In this document: positions 28,323 to 36,169 of the stretch, piece by piece
How the letters are laid out: each line of letters starts with the position of its first letter
How positions within the stretch are numbered: position 1 is the first letter of the stretch
DNA from: JADJPO01 sp963750395
GTDB lineage: Bacteria > Actinomycetota > Actinomycetes > Actinomycetales > Kineosporiaceae
NCBI GenBank assembly: GCA_963750395.1
Contig: CAVVQM010000017.1
Coordinates: 164,311 to 228,310 of the forward strand
Direction of reading: 5' to 3'
Length of the DNA: 64,000 bases
The notes under the pieces: generated by a model
Seen by the model: only the letters and a program-made list of their open reading frames with translations
The model's database searches: none
What the model was told of the DNA's origin: nothing
Program-made: the position numbers and the translations under genes

Positions 28323-30221
28323 TCAGAAGTTGGAGATGGCCTGGGCGTAGACGGTGGTGAGCTGCGCTCGGGTGCGGGCCTGGTAGGCCGTGCCGCCGCT
28401 GGCCCGGGCGATCCGTTGCAGCACCGCCGCGTCGGCGCCGGTGCCGTAGGCGATCGTGCTGACCTGCACCCGCTGGTCGGCGGGGGTGGCCTCGATCTCG
28501 GCGAGCACCTGGCTCAGTCGCGGACCGTCGTCGTCGTCGTTGTACCCGTCGGTGACCAGGACGACGCGGGCCGTCCCGGTGCGGGCGGGGTCGGCCAGGG
28601 CGCGGGTGGCGTCCCGCACCGTGGTGTAGAGGTGCGTGCGTCCCCTCGCGGCCAGCCCGGCGATCCCGGCGGCCAGGGCCTCGCGTCGCGACGTGCCGCC
28701 TGCGGGCTCGTCCATCGGGCCGACCGGCACGATCTCGGTGTGGTCGGGCAGCCGCACGCCGCCGGAGAAGGACCACAGCCCGACCTGGTCCTGGGGGCCG
28801 TAGCTGGTCAGCGTGGCGGTGGCGACGGCCTGGACGGCGTCCAGCTTGTCGCCGTTCGTGCCGCTGAGCTTGGCGCCCATCGAGCTGGAGACGTCGATGA
28901 CGTTGAGCACGCTCATCGGGGTGCGCGCCGCCGTCCAGCGCTGGAGCATGGTGCGGGTCTGGTCGGCGTCGGCGGTCTGGACGACGGTCGCCTGCTCGCC
29001 CGGCGTGTCGTCGCCGATGCGGTAGTGGGCCTTGCTGAAGGCGGCCAGTCCCTGCGGCCCGGTCAGGAAGTCGGCGAAGGCCTCTGCGGCGGAACGCTTC
29101 TCGGGGGTGACCCAGTCGCCGTTGAGCATCAGGTAGGGGTTGTCGGCCAGGATCGTGCCGTCGCTCAGGAGTACGGGCGCCAGCCGGACCGGGGGCAGTG
29201 TCTGGGTGGCCGGGGTGGCAGCGTCGGCGGGGGTGGCAGCGTCGGCGGGGGTGGCAGCTCCGGCGGCGGCGTCGGCCCCGGACTCTCCCTGGTTGAAGGC
29301 CGCGACGTGAGCCTCGTCGGTGGCCACCGCCGAGAGGTGCGCGAGCAGTTGACTCGCGTCGCCGGAATCGGCCCACTCGGTGAGCACGGTCGCATCGGGG
29401 CGGTCGTCGACGACGAGCCTCTGCAGCGAGGCCACCTGGCGGGCGACGGAGTCCGATGCCAGGCGGGTGTCGTTGAACCGTTGCGCGCCGCCGACTGCGG
29501 CGTAGGTCTGGGTGGTGACGGCGGCCAGGCCCGCGGCGTCCTGGGTCGGGTCGGGGACGGCGAGGCGGAACCGGCCCCACTCGGCGTGTCCGAGCGAGCC
29601 CCAGCCGTCCGGGGCCAGCGCGAGGGTGCGCAGGTCCTTCCAGGAGACGGGTTTGTCGGGCCAGCCGAGGGCCTTCGCCATCGGTTCTGGCAGCGCGACG
29701 ACGCTGGGCGTGGTGGCCAGGCTCGGTGCGTCGGCCTCGGGGTCGAGCAGTGGTTCGCCGGCGGCGTTCTTCAGGTCCGCGGCCGCCAGGACGGCGGACG
29801 TGGTCGATTCCGGCAGCCAGACGTCGGGGCGGGCCTCGTCGGTGCTTTCGGTCAGGACCAGGGCGGTCTCGTCCGGCCGCAGGGTCCGCACGGTCACCGC
29901 CACGCAGGCGCCCTCGTCGGTGGCGGAGAAGTCGTCGGCGAGCTGGGTGATCAGGGTGGCCTTGGCCGTCGAGACGGCCGCGACGAGTTCGACGATCGGC
30001 TCGCACCCCTGTCGGGTCGTCGCGGCGGCGTCGGCGTCGGTCGAGGTCGCCGATGCGGTGGCGGGGCCGCTGTTCGGGCGCAGCCACTGGAGGGCGGCGA
30101 AGATCAGCGCGACCAGCAGCAGGGCGGCGAGGACGGCGTAGGCGATCCGTCGTCGGCGTCGACGCCGACGCCGAGCGGCGAGAACCTCCTCGAACCCGGG
30201 TGGCAGGGGTAGATCTGACAT
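28323..30221 (-). CDS. Membrane-anchored solute-binding/VWA-domain protein
   Basis: 632 residues. Short cytoplasmic N-terminus with a run of nine Arg before one membrane helix (IAYAVLAALLLVALIFAALQ). The extracellular part starts as a periplasmic binding-protein-like domain (DVWLPESTTSAVL, LGWPDKPVSWKDL). It is followed by a von Willebrand A domain with an intact MIDAS motif (NVIDVSSSMGAKL), the TT site threonine region and VLVTDGYNDDDD. VWA domains bind ligands through a metal ion. Inferred role: a surface protein of the polysaccharide locus, upstream of and on the same strand as the Wzc-like gene. Ligand unknown. A GCGTCGGCGGGGGTG repeat encodes a PADAAT linker near 29220-29260. Confidence 0.83.
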   Translation of the reverse strand: MSDLPLPPGFEEVLAARRRRRRRRRIAYAVLAALLLVALIFAALQWLRPNSGPATASATSTDADAAATTRQGCEPIVELVAAVSTAKATLITQLADDFSATDEGACVAVTVRTLRPDETALVLTESTDEARPDVWLPESTTSAVLAAADLKNAAGEPLLDPEADAPSLATTPSVVALPEPMAKALGWPDKPVSWKDLRTLALAPDGWGSLGHAEWGRFRLAVPDPTQDAAGLAAVTTQTYAAVGGAQRFNDTRLASDSVARQVASLQRLVVDDRPDATVLTEWADSGDASQLLAHLSAVATDEAHVAAFNQGESGADAAAGAATPADAATPADAATPATQTLPPVRLAPVLLSDGTILADNPYLMLNGDWVTPEKRSAAEAFADFLTGPQGLAAFSKAHYRIGDDTPGEQATVVQTADADQTRTMLQRWTAARTPMSVLNVIDVSSSMGAKLSGTNGDKLDAVQAVATATLTSYGPQDQVGLWSFSGGVRLPDHTEIVPVGPMDEPAGGTSRREALAAGIAGLAARGRTHLYTTVRDATRALADPARTGTARVVLVTDGYNDDDDGPRLSQVLAEIEATPADQRVQVSTIAYGTGADAAVLQRIARASGGTAYQARTRAQLTTVYAQAISNF

Positions 30222-30433
30222 CGGCCGCCTTGCTCGTCATCTGTCGTTGTTGGCCGCTGCGGCGACCCAGCGAGCGAATCTTACGGTGCGCTGCGTGACC
30301 GATGACAAGCCGCCGGGCGGATGGCGGTAGCGGTCTGTGACGACAAATGGGATGTTCACCCCCGGAGTTGCACGGCGCCCCACGACGAGGTGTGAAACCG
30401 TCGGTCGATACCGGCGATTGAGACCGTCGGGGA
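30222..30433. other. 212-bp divergent intergenic region
   Basis: Between the VWA gene (minus) and the Doc-like gene (plus). No antitoxin-like reading frame and no clear promoter was recognised. Confidence 0.35.
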
Positions 30434-30853
30434 ATGGCCATGACTCTGCGGACGGACGCCGCCACCGACGCCATGTTGGCCCAGGCCGGCTACGGCCCCG
30501 TCCGCGACGTGGGCCTGCTGGACTCGGCGATCTGCCGGCCCCGGACGACGGTGTTCGGGCAGGACGCCTACCCGAGCCTGGCGTACAAGGCGGCGGCCAT
30601 GCTGCACTCCCTGATCGCCAACCATTCACTCGTCGATGGCGACACGAGGGCCGGTTGGTACCTGACGCGCGTGTTCTGCCTGCTCAACGGGCACGACATC
30701 GAGCGGGACGCCGATCGGGCCTTCGACCTGGTCATGGAGGGGCCTGCAGAGCCTGAGGTTCGCCCTGGCCTGGGGATCGAGGGGGTCGCGTCCACTTCTG
30801 CACCGTCTGCGGGGCCGAAACCCTCCCCGACCTACCCACCTGGTGGCATCTGA
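30434..30853 (+). CDS. Doc/Fic-fold family protein with altered active-site motif
   Basis: 139 residues resembling death-on-curing (Doc) toxins: YKAAAMLHSLIANHSLVDGD then TRAGW, followed by FCLLNGHDIERDADRAFDLV. Doc phosphorylates EF-Tu and uses the motif HxFx(D/N)xNKR. Here the motif reads H-S-L-V-D-G-D-T-R, so the Asn and Lys positions are replaced by Asp and Thr. The last ~35 residues are Pro/Ser-rich and unlike Doc, so the true end may lie nearer 30760 after a frame break. No partner antitoxin is seen next to it. It may be inactive or have a different activity. Confidence 0.65.
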   Translation: MAMTLRTDAATDAMLAQAGYGPVRDVGLLDSAICRPRTTVFGQDAYPSLAYKAAAMLHSLIANHSLVDGDTRAGWYLTRVFCLLNGHDIERDADRAFDLVMEGPAEPEVRPGLGIEGVASTSAPSAGPKPSPTYPPGGI

Positions 30854-30887
30854 GAGGCCCCGGACCGGCTCGGCTACTTCAGCTCAG

Positions 30888-31682
30888 CTACTTCAGCTCG
30901 GCCCGGACCACGCGCCACAGGCCGAGCAGCAGCGGCATCACCGTCCAGGCCAGCACGGTGACGCCGAGCTGGGCCCACATCCGGCCGGTCAGGTCCTGGC
31001 CGTCGAGCAGCCAGTTCTGGGTGTAGGTGTAGTCGACCCACGGCTGGACGTCGCGGAACCACTGCAGCAGCGCCGCGGCGAGACCGAGCAGGCCCGGCAG
31101 CACGAACGCCCAGACGAAGTAGACGACCAGGGCGGCCGCGGTGTTCAGCAGCAGCGCCCCCAGCGCGAAGCCGGTGAGCATGCCGATCAGGTGCAGCAGC
31201 AGGAACTTCGCGGTGTCCGCGAGGTCGACGTCCCACACCGCGTCGGCCCCGGTCAGGCCGGCGAAGGCCAGGTTGGCCACGGCCGCGAGCGCCGTCCCGA
31301 CGGCGAGGGCGGCCAGCGCGATGAGTAGCACCGAGGCGAGCTTGGCGGCCACCACCCGCAGCCGCGACGGCTCGAGGGTGAAGGTCACCAGGGCCGTGCG
31401 CTGGGTCCATTCGCCGGTCACCGACATCACGCCGAGCACCGGCAGGAAGACCCCCATCGGGGTGTTCATGCCGATCATGAAGTCCTGCTGGGTGATCGTC
31501 AGGTCCTGCGCGACACCCACCCAGAGCTGGGTCACCAGCACAGCGGCCGTGACGAGGGCGGTGGCGATCAGCAGCCACCGGCCCGCGCGGGTGTCGGCCA
31601 TCTTGCGCAATTCGATGGCGACGAGCCGGGTCACCGGCACCGGCGGGGTCGCGCTGACGTCGAGGATCATCGTGCCGGTCAT
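30888..31682 (-). CDS. ABC-2 type transporter permease
   Basis: 264 residues with six hydrophobic segments (WLLIATALVTAAVLVTQLWV, LASVLLIALAALAVGTALAA, LLLHLIGMLTGFALGALLLN and others) and the layout of ABC-2 exporters. It starts at ATG 31682, overlapping the ATPase stop by ATGA. Together they form a two-gene exporter (drug, peptide or lipid). Adjacent to a divergent two-component system that probably controls it. Substrate unknown. Confidence 0.87.
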   Translation of the reverse strand: MTGTMILDVSATPPVPVTRLVAIELRKMADTRAGRWLLIATALVTAAVLVTQLWVGVAQDLTITQQDFMIGMNTPMGVFLPVLGVMSVTGEWTQRTALVTFTLEPSRLRVVAAKLASVLLIALAALAVGTALAAVANLAFAGLTGADAVWDVDLADTAKFLLLHLIGMLTGFALGALLLNTAAALVVYFVWAFVLPGLLGLAAALLQWFRDVQPWVDYTYTQNWLLDGQDLTGRMWAQLGVTVLAWTVMPLLLGLWRVVRAELK

Positions 31683-32662
31683 GCCAGGGCTCCTTGCTCG
31701 TTCGATCGGTGATCTGAGTTGGATCGGTGACCTGAGTCGACGCGGCCACTGCGGACGTCGTCCGGTGGCGTTTCGGCGTCGCGCCGGCTGTCGGCGGTGA
31801 GCTCCAGGAACAGGCGCTCCAGCCCGGGGTCGGCCGGGCGCAGATCGGTGAGCACCAGACGCTCCTCGGCGGCCACCGTCCCGATCCGCAGCGGGTCCGC
31901 CTCCACCCGCAGCGCGGGACCGGCGTCCGTGTGGGGCAGGCCCCTCGCCGACAGCGCTCGCGCCATCGCCGCCCGGTCGTGGGCGGTGACCAGGGTGGCC
32001 CCGCCGCCGCGGCCCAGCAGGTCGTGCTTGCTGCCCGCCGCGACGATCCGGCCCCGGCCGATGAGCAGCATGTCGTCGGCCACCTGCTCCACCTCGTTGA
32101 GCAGGTGGCTCGACAGCAGGACCGTTCCGCCGCGCTCGGCGAACTGCGTAAGCAGGGTGCGCATCCACCGGATTCCGGCCGGGTCGAGCCCGTTGGCCGG
32201 TTCGTCCAGCACCAGCACCGACGGGTCGCCGAGCAGGGCGTGCGCGATGCCGAGCCGCTGCCGCATGCCGAGCGAGTAGTTCCGGACCCGGCGTCGTGCC
32301 TCGTCCGCAGACAGGCTGACCAGCGCCAGCATCTCCTCCACCCGGGAGTCCGGCAGGCCCATCGTGCGGGCGCCGATCTGTAGCACCTCGCGACCGGTAC
32401 GCCCGCCGTGCTGGGCCGAGGCGTCCAGCAGCACGCCCACGTGCCGCCCGGGGTTCGGCAGGTCGGCGAACCGGTGCCCACCGATCGTGGCGGTGCCGCG
32501 GGTGGCCGGGGTCAGGCCGACCAGCACCCGCATGGTCGTGGTCTTGCCCGCGCCGTTCGGCCCCAGGAAGCCGGTGACCCGGCCGGGTCGGCACTCGAAG
32601 CTGACGCGGTCGACGGCGGTGAAGGCGCCGTACCGCTTGGTGAGTCTCTCCACAGTGATCAT
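31679..32662 (-). CDS. ABC transporter ATP-binding protein
   Basis: 327 residues: Walker A GPNGAGKTTT, Q-loop region, signature YSLGMRQRLG, Walker B VLVLDEPANGLDP and switch His in LLSSHLLNEV. The ~100-residue C-terminal extension is typical of the drug/bacteriocin-exporter type. The tail (RVDSGHRSNSDHRSNEQ) is a short degenerate repeat. Partner of the permease at 30888. Confidence 0.93.
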   Translation of the reverse strand: MITVERLTKRYGAFTAVDRVSFECRPGRVTGFLGPNGAGKTTTMRVLVGLTPATRGTATIGGHRFADLPNPGRHVGVLLDASAQHGGRTGREVLQIGARTMGLPDSRVEEMLALVSLSADEARRRVRNYSLGMRQRLGIAHALLGDPSVLVLDEPANGLDPAGIRWMRTLLTQFAERGGTVLLSSHLLNEVEQVADDMLLIGRGRIVAAGSKHDLLGRGGGATLVTAHDRAAMARALSARGLPHTDAGPALRVEADPLRIGTVAAEERLVLTDLRPADPGLERLFLELTADSRRDAETPPDDVRSGRVDSGHRSNSDHRSNEQGALA

Positions 32663-32800
32663 GCGTCCAGCCTTGCCGGGTCAGGGTGTCCGCACATCGG
32701 TCGCCGGCATGGACGGCGGTGACCCGGGTGCCGCCCGGCCCCGACGAAAGTCGGGGGTGACTGCAGACCCTGGGAGGCGGCCGCCGGGCTCGGTGATGTC

Positions 32801-32806
32801 TAGCCT
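32801..32806 (+). promoter_or_regulatory. -10 box TAGCCT of a probable leaderless transcript
   Basis: TAGCCT ends 6 nt before the GTG at 32813, the spacing of leaderless actinobacterial promoters. No Shine-Dalgarno sequence precedes the GTG. Confidence 0.45.
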
Positions 32807-32812
32807 GGCGGA

Positions 32813-33982
32813 GTGGACGGTGCCCGCCCGGATCAGTACCAACCGCCGCTGAGCCGGTGGGGTCACACCTGGCGGTACCTGCTGTGCCTGGTGATGTCGG
32901 GGACGCTGACGGCACTCATGCTGGCGTCGGCGTCTCCGTCCCGATGGCTGCTCGTCGTCGACGTCACGCTCGGGGTTCTCTCCTTCGCGCTGGTGGCGCT
33001 GCGCAGGCGCTGGCCGTTCGCGATCGCGCTGCTGCTGATGTCCTTCGCCGCGGTGTCCATATCATCGGCGGGTCCCAGCACCCTGGCCGCCGTCTCGCTG
33101 GCCACCCGCCGGGTGTGGCGCGAGCTGATCGCGGTGGCCGCGGTGAGCATCCTGGCCGGTGAGGTGTACGCCCGATTGGTGCCGACCTCGCCGCCGACCC
33201 TCTGGTGGGTCAACACGGCCCTGACCACCACGGTCACCGCGACCATGCTCGTGCTGGGCATGTTCATCGGTTCGCGCCGCGAGCTGGTCTGGACGCTGCG
33301 GCAGCGGGCCGAGCGCGCCGAGGCGGAGCAGGAGCTGCGGACCTCGCGGGCCCGGACGACCGAGCGCGCCCGGATCGCCCGCGAGATGCACGACGTGCTG
33401 GCCCACCGGATCTCGCAGGTGTCGATGCGGGCCGGCGCGCTGGCCTTCCGCGAGGACCTGTCCGCCGGCGAGCTGCGGCAGGGGTCGGCCGACATCCGGG
33501 AGCAGGCGAACGCCGCGCTCACCGACCTGCGCGGGATCCTCGGGGTGTTGCGCGACCCCGAGACCGGCGAGCTGACCGACCGGCCGCAGCCGACCTTCGA
33601 GGACCTGGGACTTCTGATCGAGGAGGCCCGTAGCGCCGGCGCCACGGTGCACGTCACGACCCGCGTGGACGGCGGGCCGGTGCCCGATCAGCTGGGGCGG
33701 ACGGTCTACCGGGTCGTCCAGGAGGGGCTGACGAACGCCCGCAAGCATGCGCCCGGGGCCGCGGTCAGCGTGAGCGTCATCGGGTCGCCCGGCCCGGGCA
33801 TCAACGTGTGCATCAGCAACCCGATCGGCTTCTCATCGAGCCCCGCATCGAGCGCCGCGCCGGGTGCGCGCCTGGGTCTGGTCGGACTCGCGGAGCGGGC
33901 CCACCTGCGCGGCGGAACCCTCGCCCACCGACGCGAGCGTGAACAGTTCGTGCTGGAGGTGTGGTTGCCGTGGGAGGGATGA
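32813..33982 (+). CDS. Two-component sensor histidine kinase (NarL/DesK type)
   Basis: 389 residues. The N-terminal half has about five to six membrane helices without a large external sensor. Then a coiled linker, the HisKA_3 phospho-acceptor (ARIAREMHDVLAHRISQVS) and the HATPase domain with N-box YRVVQEGLTNARKHA and G-box LGLVGLAERAHLRGG. Such intramembrane-sensing kinases often respond to membrane or antibiotic stress and control a neighbouring ABC exporter, here the divergent pair at 30888-32662. ATGA overlap with the regulator at 33979. Confidence 0.93.
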   Translation: MDGARPDQYQPPLSRWGHTWRYLLCLVMSGTLTALMLASASPSRWLLVVDVTLGVLSFALVALRRRWPFAIALLLMSFAAVSISSAGPSTLAAVSLATRRVWRELIAVAAVSILAGEVYARLVPTSPPTLWWVNTALTTTVTATMLVLGMFIGSRRELVWTLRQRAERAEAEQELRTSRARTTERARIAREMHDVLAHRISQVSMRAGALAFREDLSAGELRQGSADIREQANAALTDLRGILGVLRDPETGELTDRPQPTFEDLGLLIEEARSAGATVHVTTRVDGGPVPDQLGRTVYRVVQEGLTNARKHAPGAAVSVSVIGSPGPGINVCISNPIGFSSSPASSAAPGARLGLVGLAERAHLRGGTLAHRREREQFVLEVWLPWEG

Positions 33983-34629
33983 CGTCGGTGCTGGTGGTCG
34001 ACGACGACCCGCTGGTGCGCTCGGCACTGGGCCTGATGCTGGGCGGCCGCCCGGACCTCGAGGTGGTGGGCGAGGCGGCCGACGGCCGCGAGGCGCTGCA
34101 GCGGGTCCGCGAACTGGCGCCGTCCGTCGTGCTGATGGACATCCGGATGCCCGTGATGAATGGTCTGGAGGCGACCCGCGCACTGCAGCGGGTACCCGAC
34201 CCGCCCCGGGTGATCGTGCTGACCACCTTCGCCGCCGACGAGTACGTGGTCCAGGCGCTGGCCGCCGGCGCCGACGGCTTCCTGCTCAAGGACACGCCGC
34301 CGGCCGACATCGTGGCGGCGATCCAGAAGGTGGCCGACGGTGAGGCGATGCTCTCGCCCAGCGCCACCCGCAGCCTGGTCCGTCGGATCCGCGACGACGA
34401 GGGCCGTGAACGGGGCAGCGCCGCCGCGGCCCGGCTCGCGGTGCTGACCGACCGCGAGCGCGAGGTGGCGCTGGTCGTGGGGCAGGGCCTGAGCAACGCC
34501 GAGATCGCGGCCACCCTGCACCTGTCGGTCCCGACGGTGAAGGCGCACGTCTCGCGGATCTTCGACAAGCTCGGCGCCACGAACCGGGTCCAGATCGCGA
34601 TCTGCGTGCACGACGCGGGCCTGGTCTGA
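33979..34629 (+). CDS. LuxR/NarL-family response regulator
   Basis: 216 residues: receiver domain with the acidic pocket VVDDDPLVR, phospho-acceptor Asp in VVLMDIRMPVMNG and the Lys in LLKDTPP. The C-terminal LuxR helix-turn-helix is LTDREREVALVVGQGLSNAE...VSRIFDKLGATNRVQ. Partner of the kinase at 32813. A 50-bp near-copy of its 3' end occurs at 41403-41452. Confidence 0.94.
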   Translation: MTSVLVVDDDPLVRSALGLMLGGRPDLEVVGEAADGREALQRVRELAPSVVLMDIRMPVMNGLEATRALQRVPDPPRVIVLTTFAADEYVVQALAAGADGFLLKDTPPADIVAAIQKVADGEAMLSPSATRSLVRRIRDDEGRERGSAAAARLAVLTDREREVALVVGQGLSNAEIAATLHLSVPTVKAHVSRIFDKLGATNRVQIAICVHDAGLV

Positions 34630-34696
34630 GTGGAGGCGCCCCCCTGCACGCGTGGCCCCTGACCATGGGCGACCGGGCCTTCTCCACCCTGCTGCG

Positions 34697-35107
34697 TCAG
34701 CGGGTCAGCAGGCGGTACTCGACGTCGGGTAGGTCCTCGAAACCGGCCTTGGCGTCAGTGGTGAGCAGGGTGCGACCGGTGGCGCGGGCAGAGGCGGCGA
34801 TGATCAGATCATGGGCCCCGCGCGGGCGTCCGGTCCGGCGCGTGTGGGCCAGCAGCTCGGCATGGTGGCGCGCCACCTCGGTGGTGTAGTCGATGACGGG
34901 GATGGCGCTCAGCAGGTCGTCAAGGAAGGCCGCTTGGCCGGCGCGCCGGGCGGGGTCGTCGTCCAGCTCCACTTCGGTCAGGTACTCGGCCACGGCCACG
35001 GCGGGCAAGGCCACGTCGTCCTGCTCACCCATGCCACCTCGCTCCAGGTCGAGGTGGCCGCGGACCGCGGCGACGACGACGCCGGTGTCGAGGATCAGCC
35101 GCGCCAC
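34697..35107 (-). CDS. vapC: PIN-domain toxin (VapC family)
   Basis: 136 residues, a PIN-domain ribonuclease with acidic residues at the expected places: ILDTGVVVAA (first Asp), AEYLTEVEL (Glu), HDLIIAASARATGRTLLTTD (third and fourth Asp). It cleaves RNA when free of antitoxin. The start overlaps the end of the antitoxin gene by 13 bp, the usual arrangement. Confidence 0.88.
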   Translation of the reverse strand: MARLILDTGVVVAAVRGHLDLERGGMGEQDDVALPAVAVAEYLTEVELDDDPARRAGQAAFLDDLLSAIPVIDYTTEVARHHAELLAHTRRTGRPRGAHDLIIAASARATGRTLLTTDAKAGFEDLPDVEYRLLTR

Positions 35108-35358
35108 GGATCCTCATCGAGGCCAGGCTCGCTCTGGTCGGCCGTGGCGACTGCGGTCGCGAATGCGTCATCAAGGGCGAGTCGGCCTCGCCAGGTGGCC
35201 AGGACGTCGAGCACGGCTCGTCCGTTGGCCCGCGGGGCGGGGACCAGCATGGCGACGCGGTGTCCACCACGGGTGATCACGATGGTCTCACCGCTCTCAG
35301 CGCCGTCCAGGGCCGCCGAGAAGCTGCGGGCCACCTCGGATGCGGACATCTCCTTCAT
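35095..35358 (-). CDS. Antitoxin, Phd/YefM family
   Basis: 87 residues. The N-terminal DNA-binding part MSASEVARSFSAALDGAESG and TIVITRGGHRVAMLVP are typical of Phd/YefM antitoxins. The C-terminal ~40 residues would wrap and neutralise the PIN toxin. The start is only 4 nt from an inverted repeat (35362-35376), suggesting autorepression. No Shine-Dalgarno sequence is seen; the transcript may be leaderless. Confidence 0.87.
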   Translation of the reverse strand: MKEMSASEVARSFSAALDGAESGETIVITRGGHRVAMLVPAPRANGRAVLDVLATWRGRLALDDAFATAVATADQSEPGLDEDPWRG

Positions 35359-35361
35359 GAG

Positions 35362-35376
35362 ATCAGAGTATCTGAT
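35362..35376 (-). promoter_or_regulatory. Operator of the toxin-antitoxin operon (ATCAGA-N3-TCTGAT)
   Basis: Perfect 6-bp inverted repeat with a 3-bp spacer directly before the antitoxin start. On the minus strand TACTCT within it could serve as -10, so bound antitoxin would block the promoter. Confidence 0.55.
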
Positions 35377-35427
35377 TCAGAAGTCCCTACTCAGTACCGG
35401 AGCAGATCCGGGATTGATCGTCCGTGG

Positions 35428-36060
35428 CTACGAGACTGCGGTGACCGGTTGGCGCAGGATCGTGCGCAGCTTCGCCGGCTCGGTGCGGCGTGGGTCGGAC
35501 AGGTAGATCTCATGGTGCTTGCCGTTGAAGGTGAGGCCGTGCTCGGGCAGGTACTCGTCGTGGAGTCGGGCCAGGACGGGTGCCTCGGAGTCGAACGAGC
35601 CGATGTGCAGGATCTGCACGCTGGTGCCTTCGGTGTACGGCGCGAAGCGCACGCGATCCAGCGCCGCGAGCGCCTTCTTCCGCGCCGTGCCCATCGCCGT
35701 CCCGAGGATCTCGGGGGTGATCCAGGCGGGTTGGGAGATCATCATGGTCCAGTCCCAGGCGCTCTTGTCCCGCGCGACGAAGGCGTGGGGATCCTCCGCG
35801 CTCCACAGCCCCTCGAGCGGCCCCACGGTGTGCACCCGGCCGAGCTCGCGCTTGGCGGTGGCGCGGACGGCGTAGGAGAGGGTGAACAGCGCCTGGACGG
35901 CCTCGACGTAGGCGGGGGAGGTGTTCGGGTCGCCGTGGCCGTCGATCATCAGGAACGACAGTTCGGGAACCTCGACGAGGTGGAAGCCGCCCACCTTGGG
36001 CGCGTACAGCGTGGCGTAGTCCTTCTTGATGTCATAGGACTTGATGTCGTAAGCGTTCAT
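35428..36060 (-). CDS. GyrI-like small-molecule-binding domain protein
   Basis: 210 residues starting at ATG 36060 (MNAYDIKSYDIKKDYATLY). The GyrI-like fold is recognised by PELSFLMIDGHGDPNTSPAY, the mid-protein WDWTMMISQPAWITP, and a C-terminal KHHEIYLSDPRRTEPAKLRT. Stand-alone members of this family bind or hydrolyse small molecules; no DNA-binding domain is present. A longer frame upstream to 36138 exists but lacks conserved residues. Confidence 0.8.
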   Translation of the reverse strand: MNAYDIKSYDIKKDYATLYAPKVGGFHLVEVPELSFLMIDGHGDPNTSPAYVEAVQALFTLSYAVRATAKRELGRVHTVGPLEGLWSAEDPHAFVARDKSAWDWTMMISQPAWITPEILGTAMGTARKKALAALDRVRFAPYTEGTSVQILHIGSFDSEAPVLARLHDEYLPEHGLTFNGKHHEIYLSDPRRTEPAKLRTILRQPVTAVS

Positions 36061-36105
36061 GTCGCTGGTTATCCCATCTGACACCGTGCGAGGGTCAAGT
36101 CGGCA

Positions 36106-36127
36106 CGTGTCGCGGATCCGCGACACG
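36106..36127. promoter_or_regulatory. 22-bp perfect palindrome (arm CGTGTCGCGGA)
   Basis: Two 11-bp arms meet without a loop, 46 bp upstream of the GyrI-like gene and 43 bp after the trehalose synthase stop. Without a loop or T-run it looks more like a repressor operator than a terminator. Confidence 0.5.
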
Positions 36128-36169
36128 CCTGGCGCCACGAACGGGTCACCAGACCTTCAGACCACACCT

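Noticed and set aside
36124..36150. Possible third relic of the response regulator 3' end (GGCGCCACGAAC then GGGTC)
   Set aside because: Match too short and gapped to distinguish from chance in high-GC DNA.
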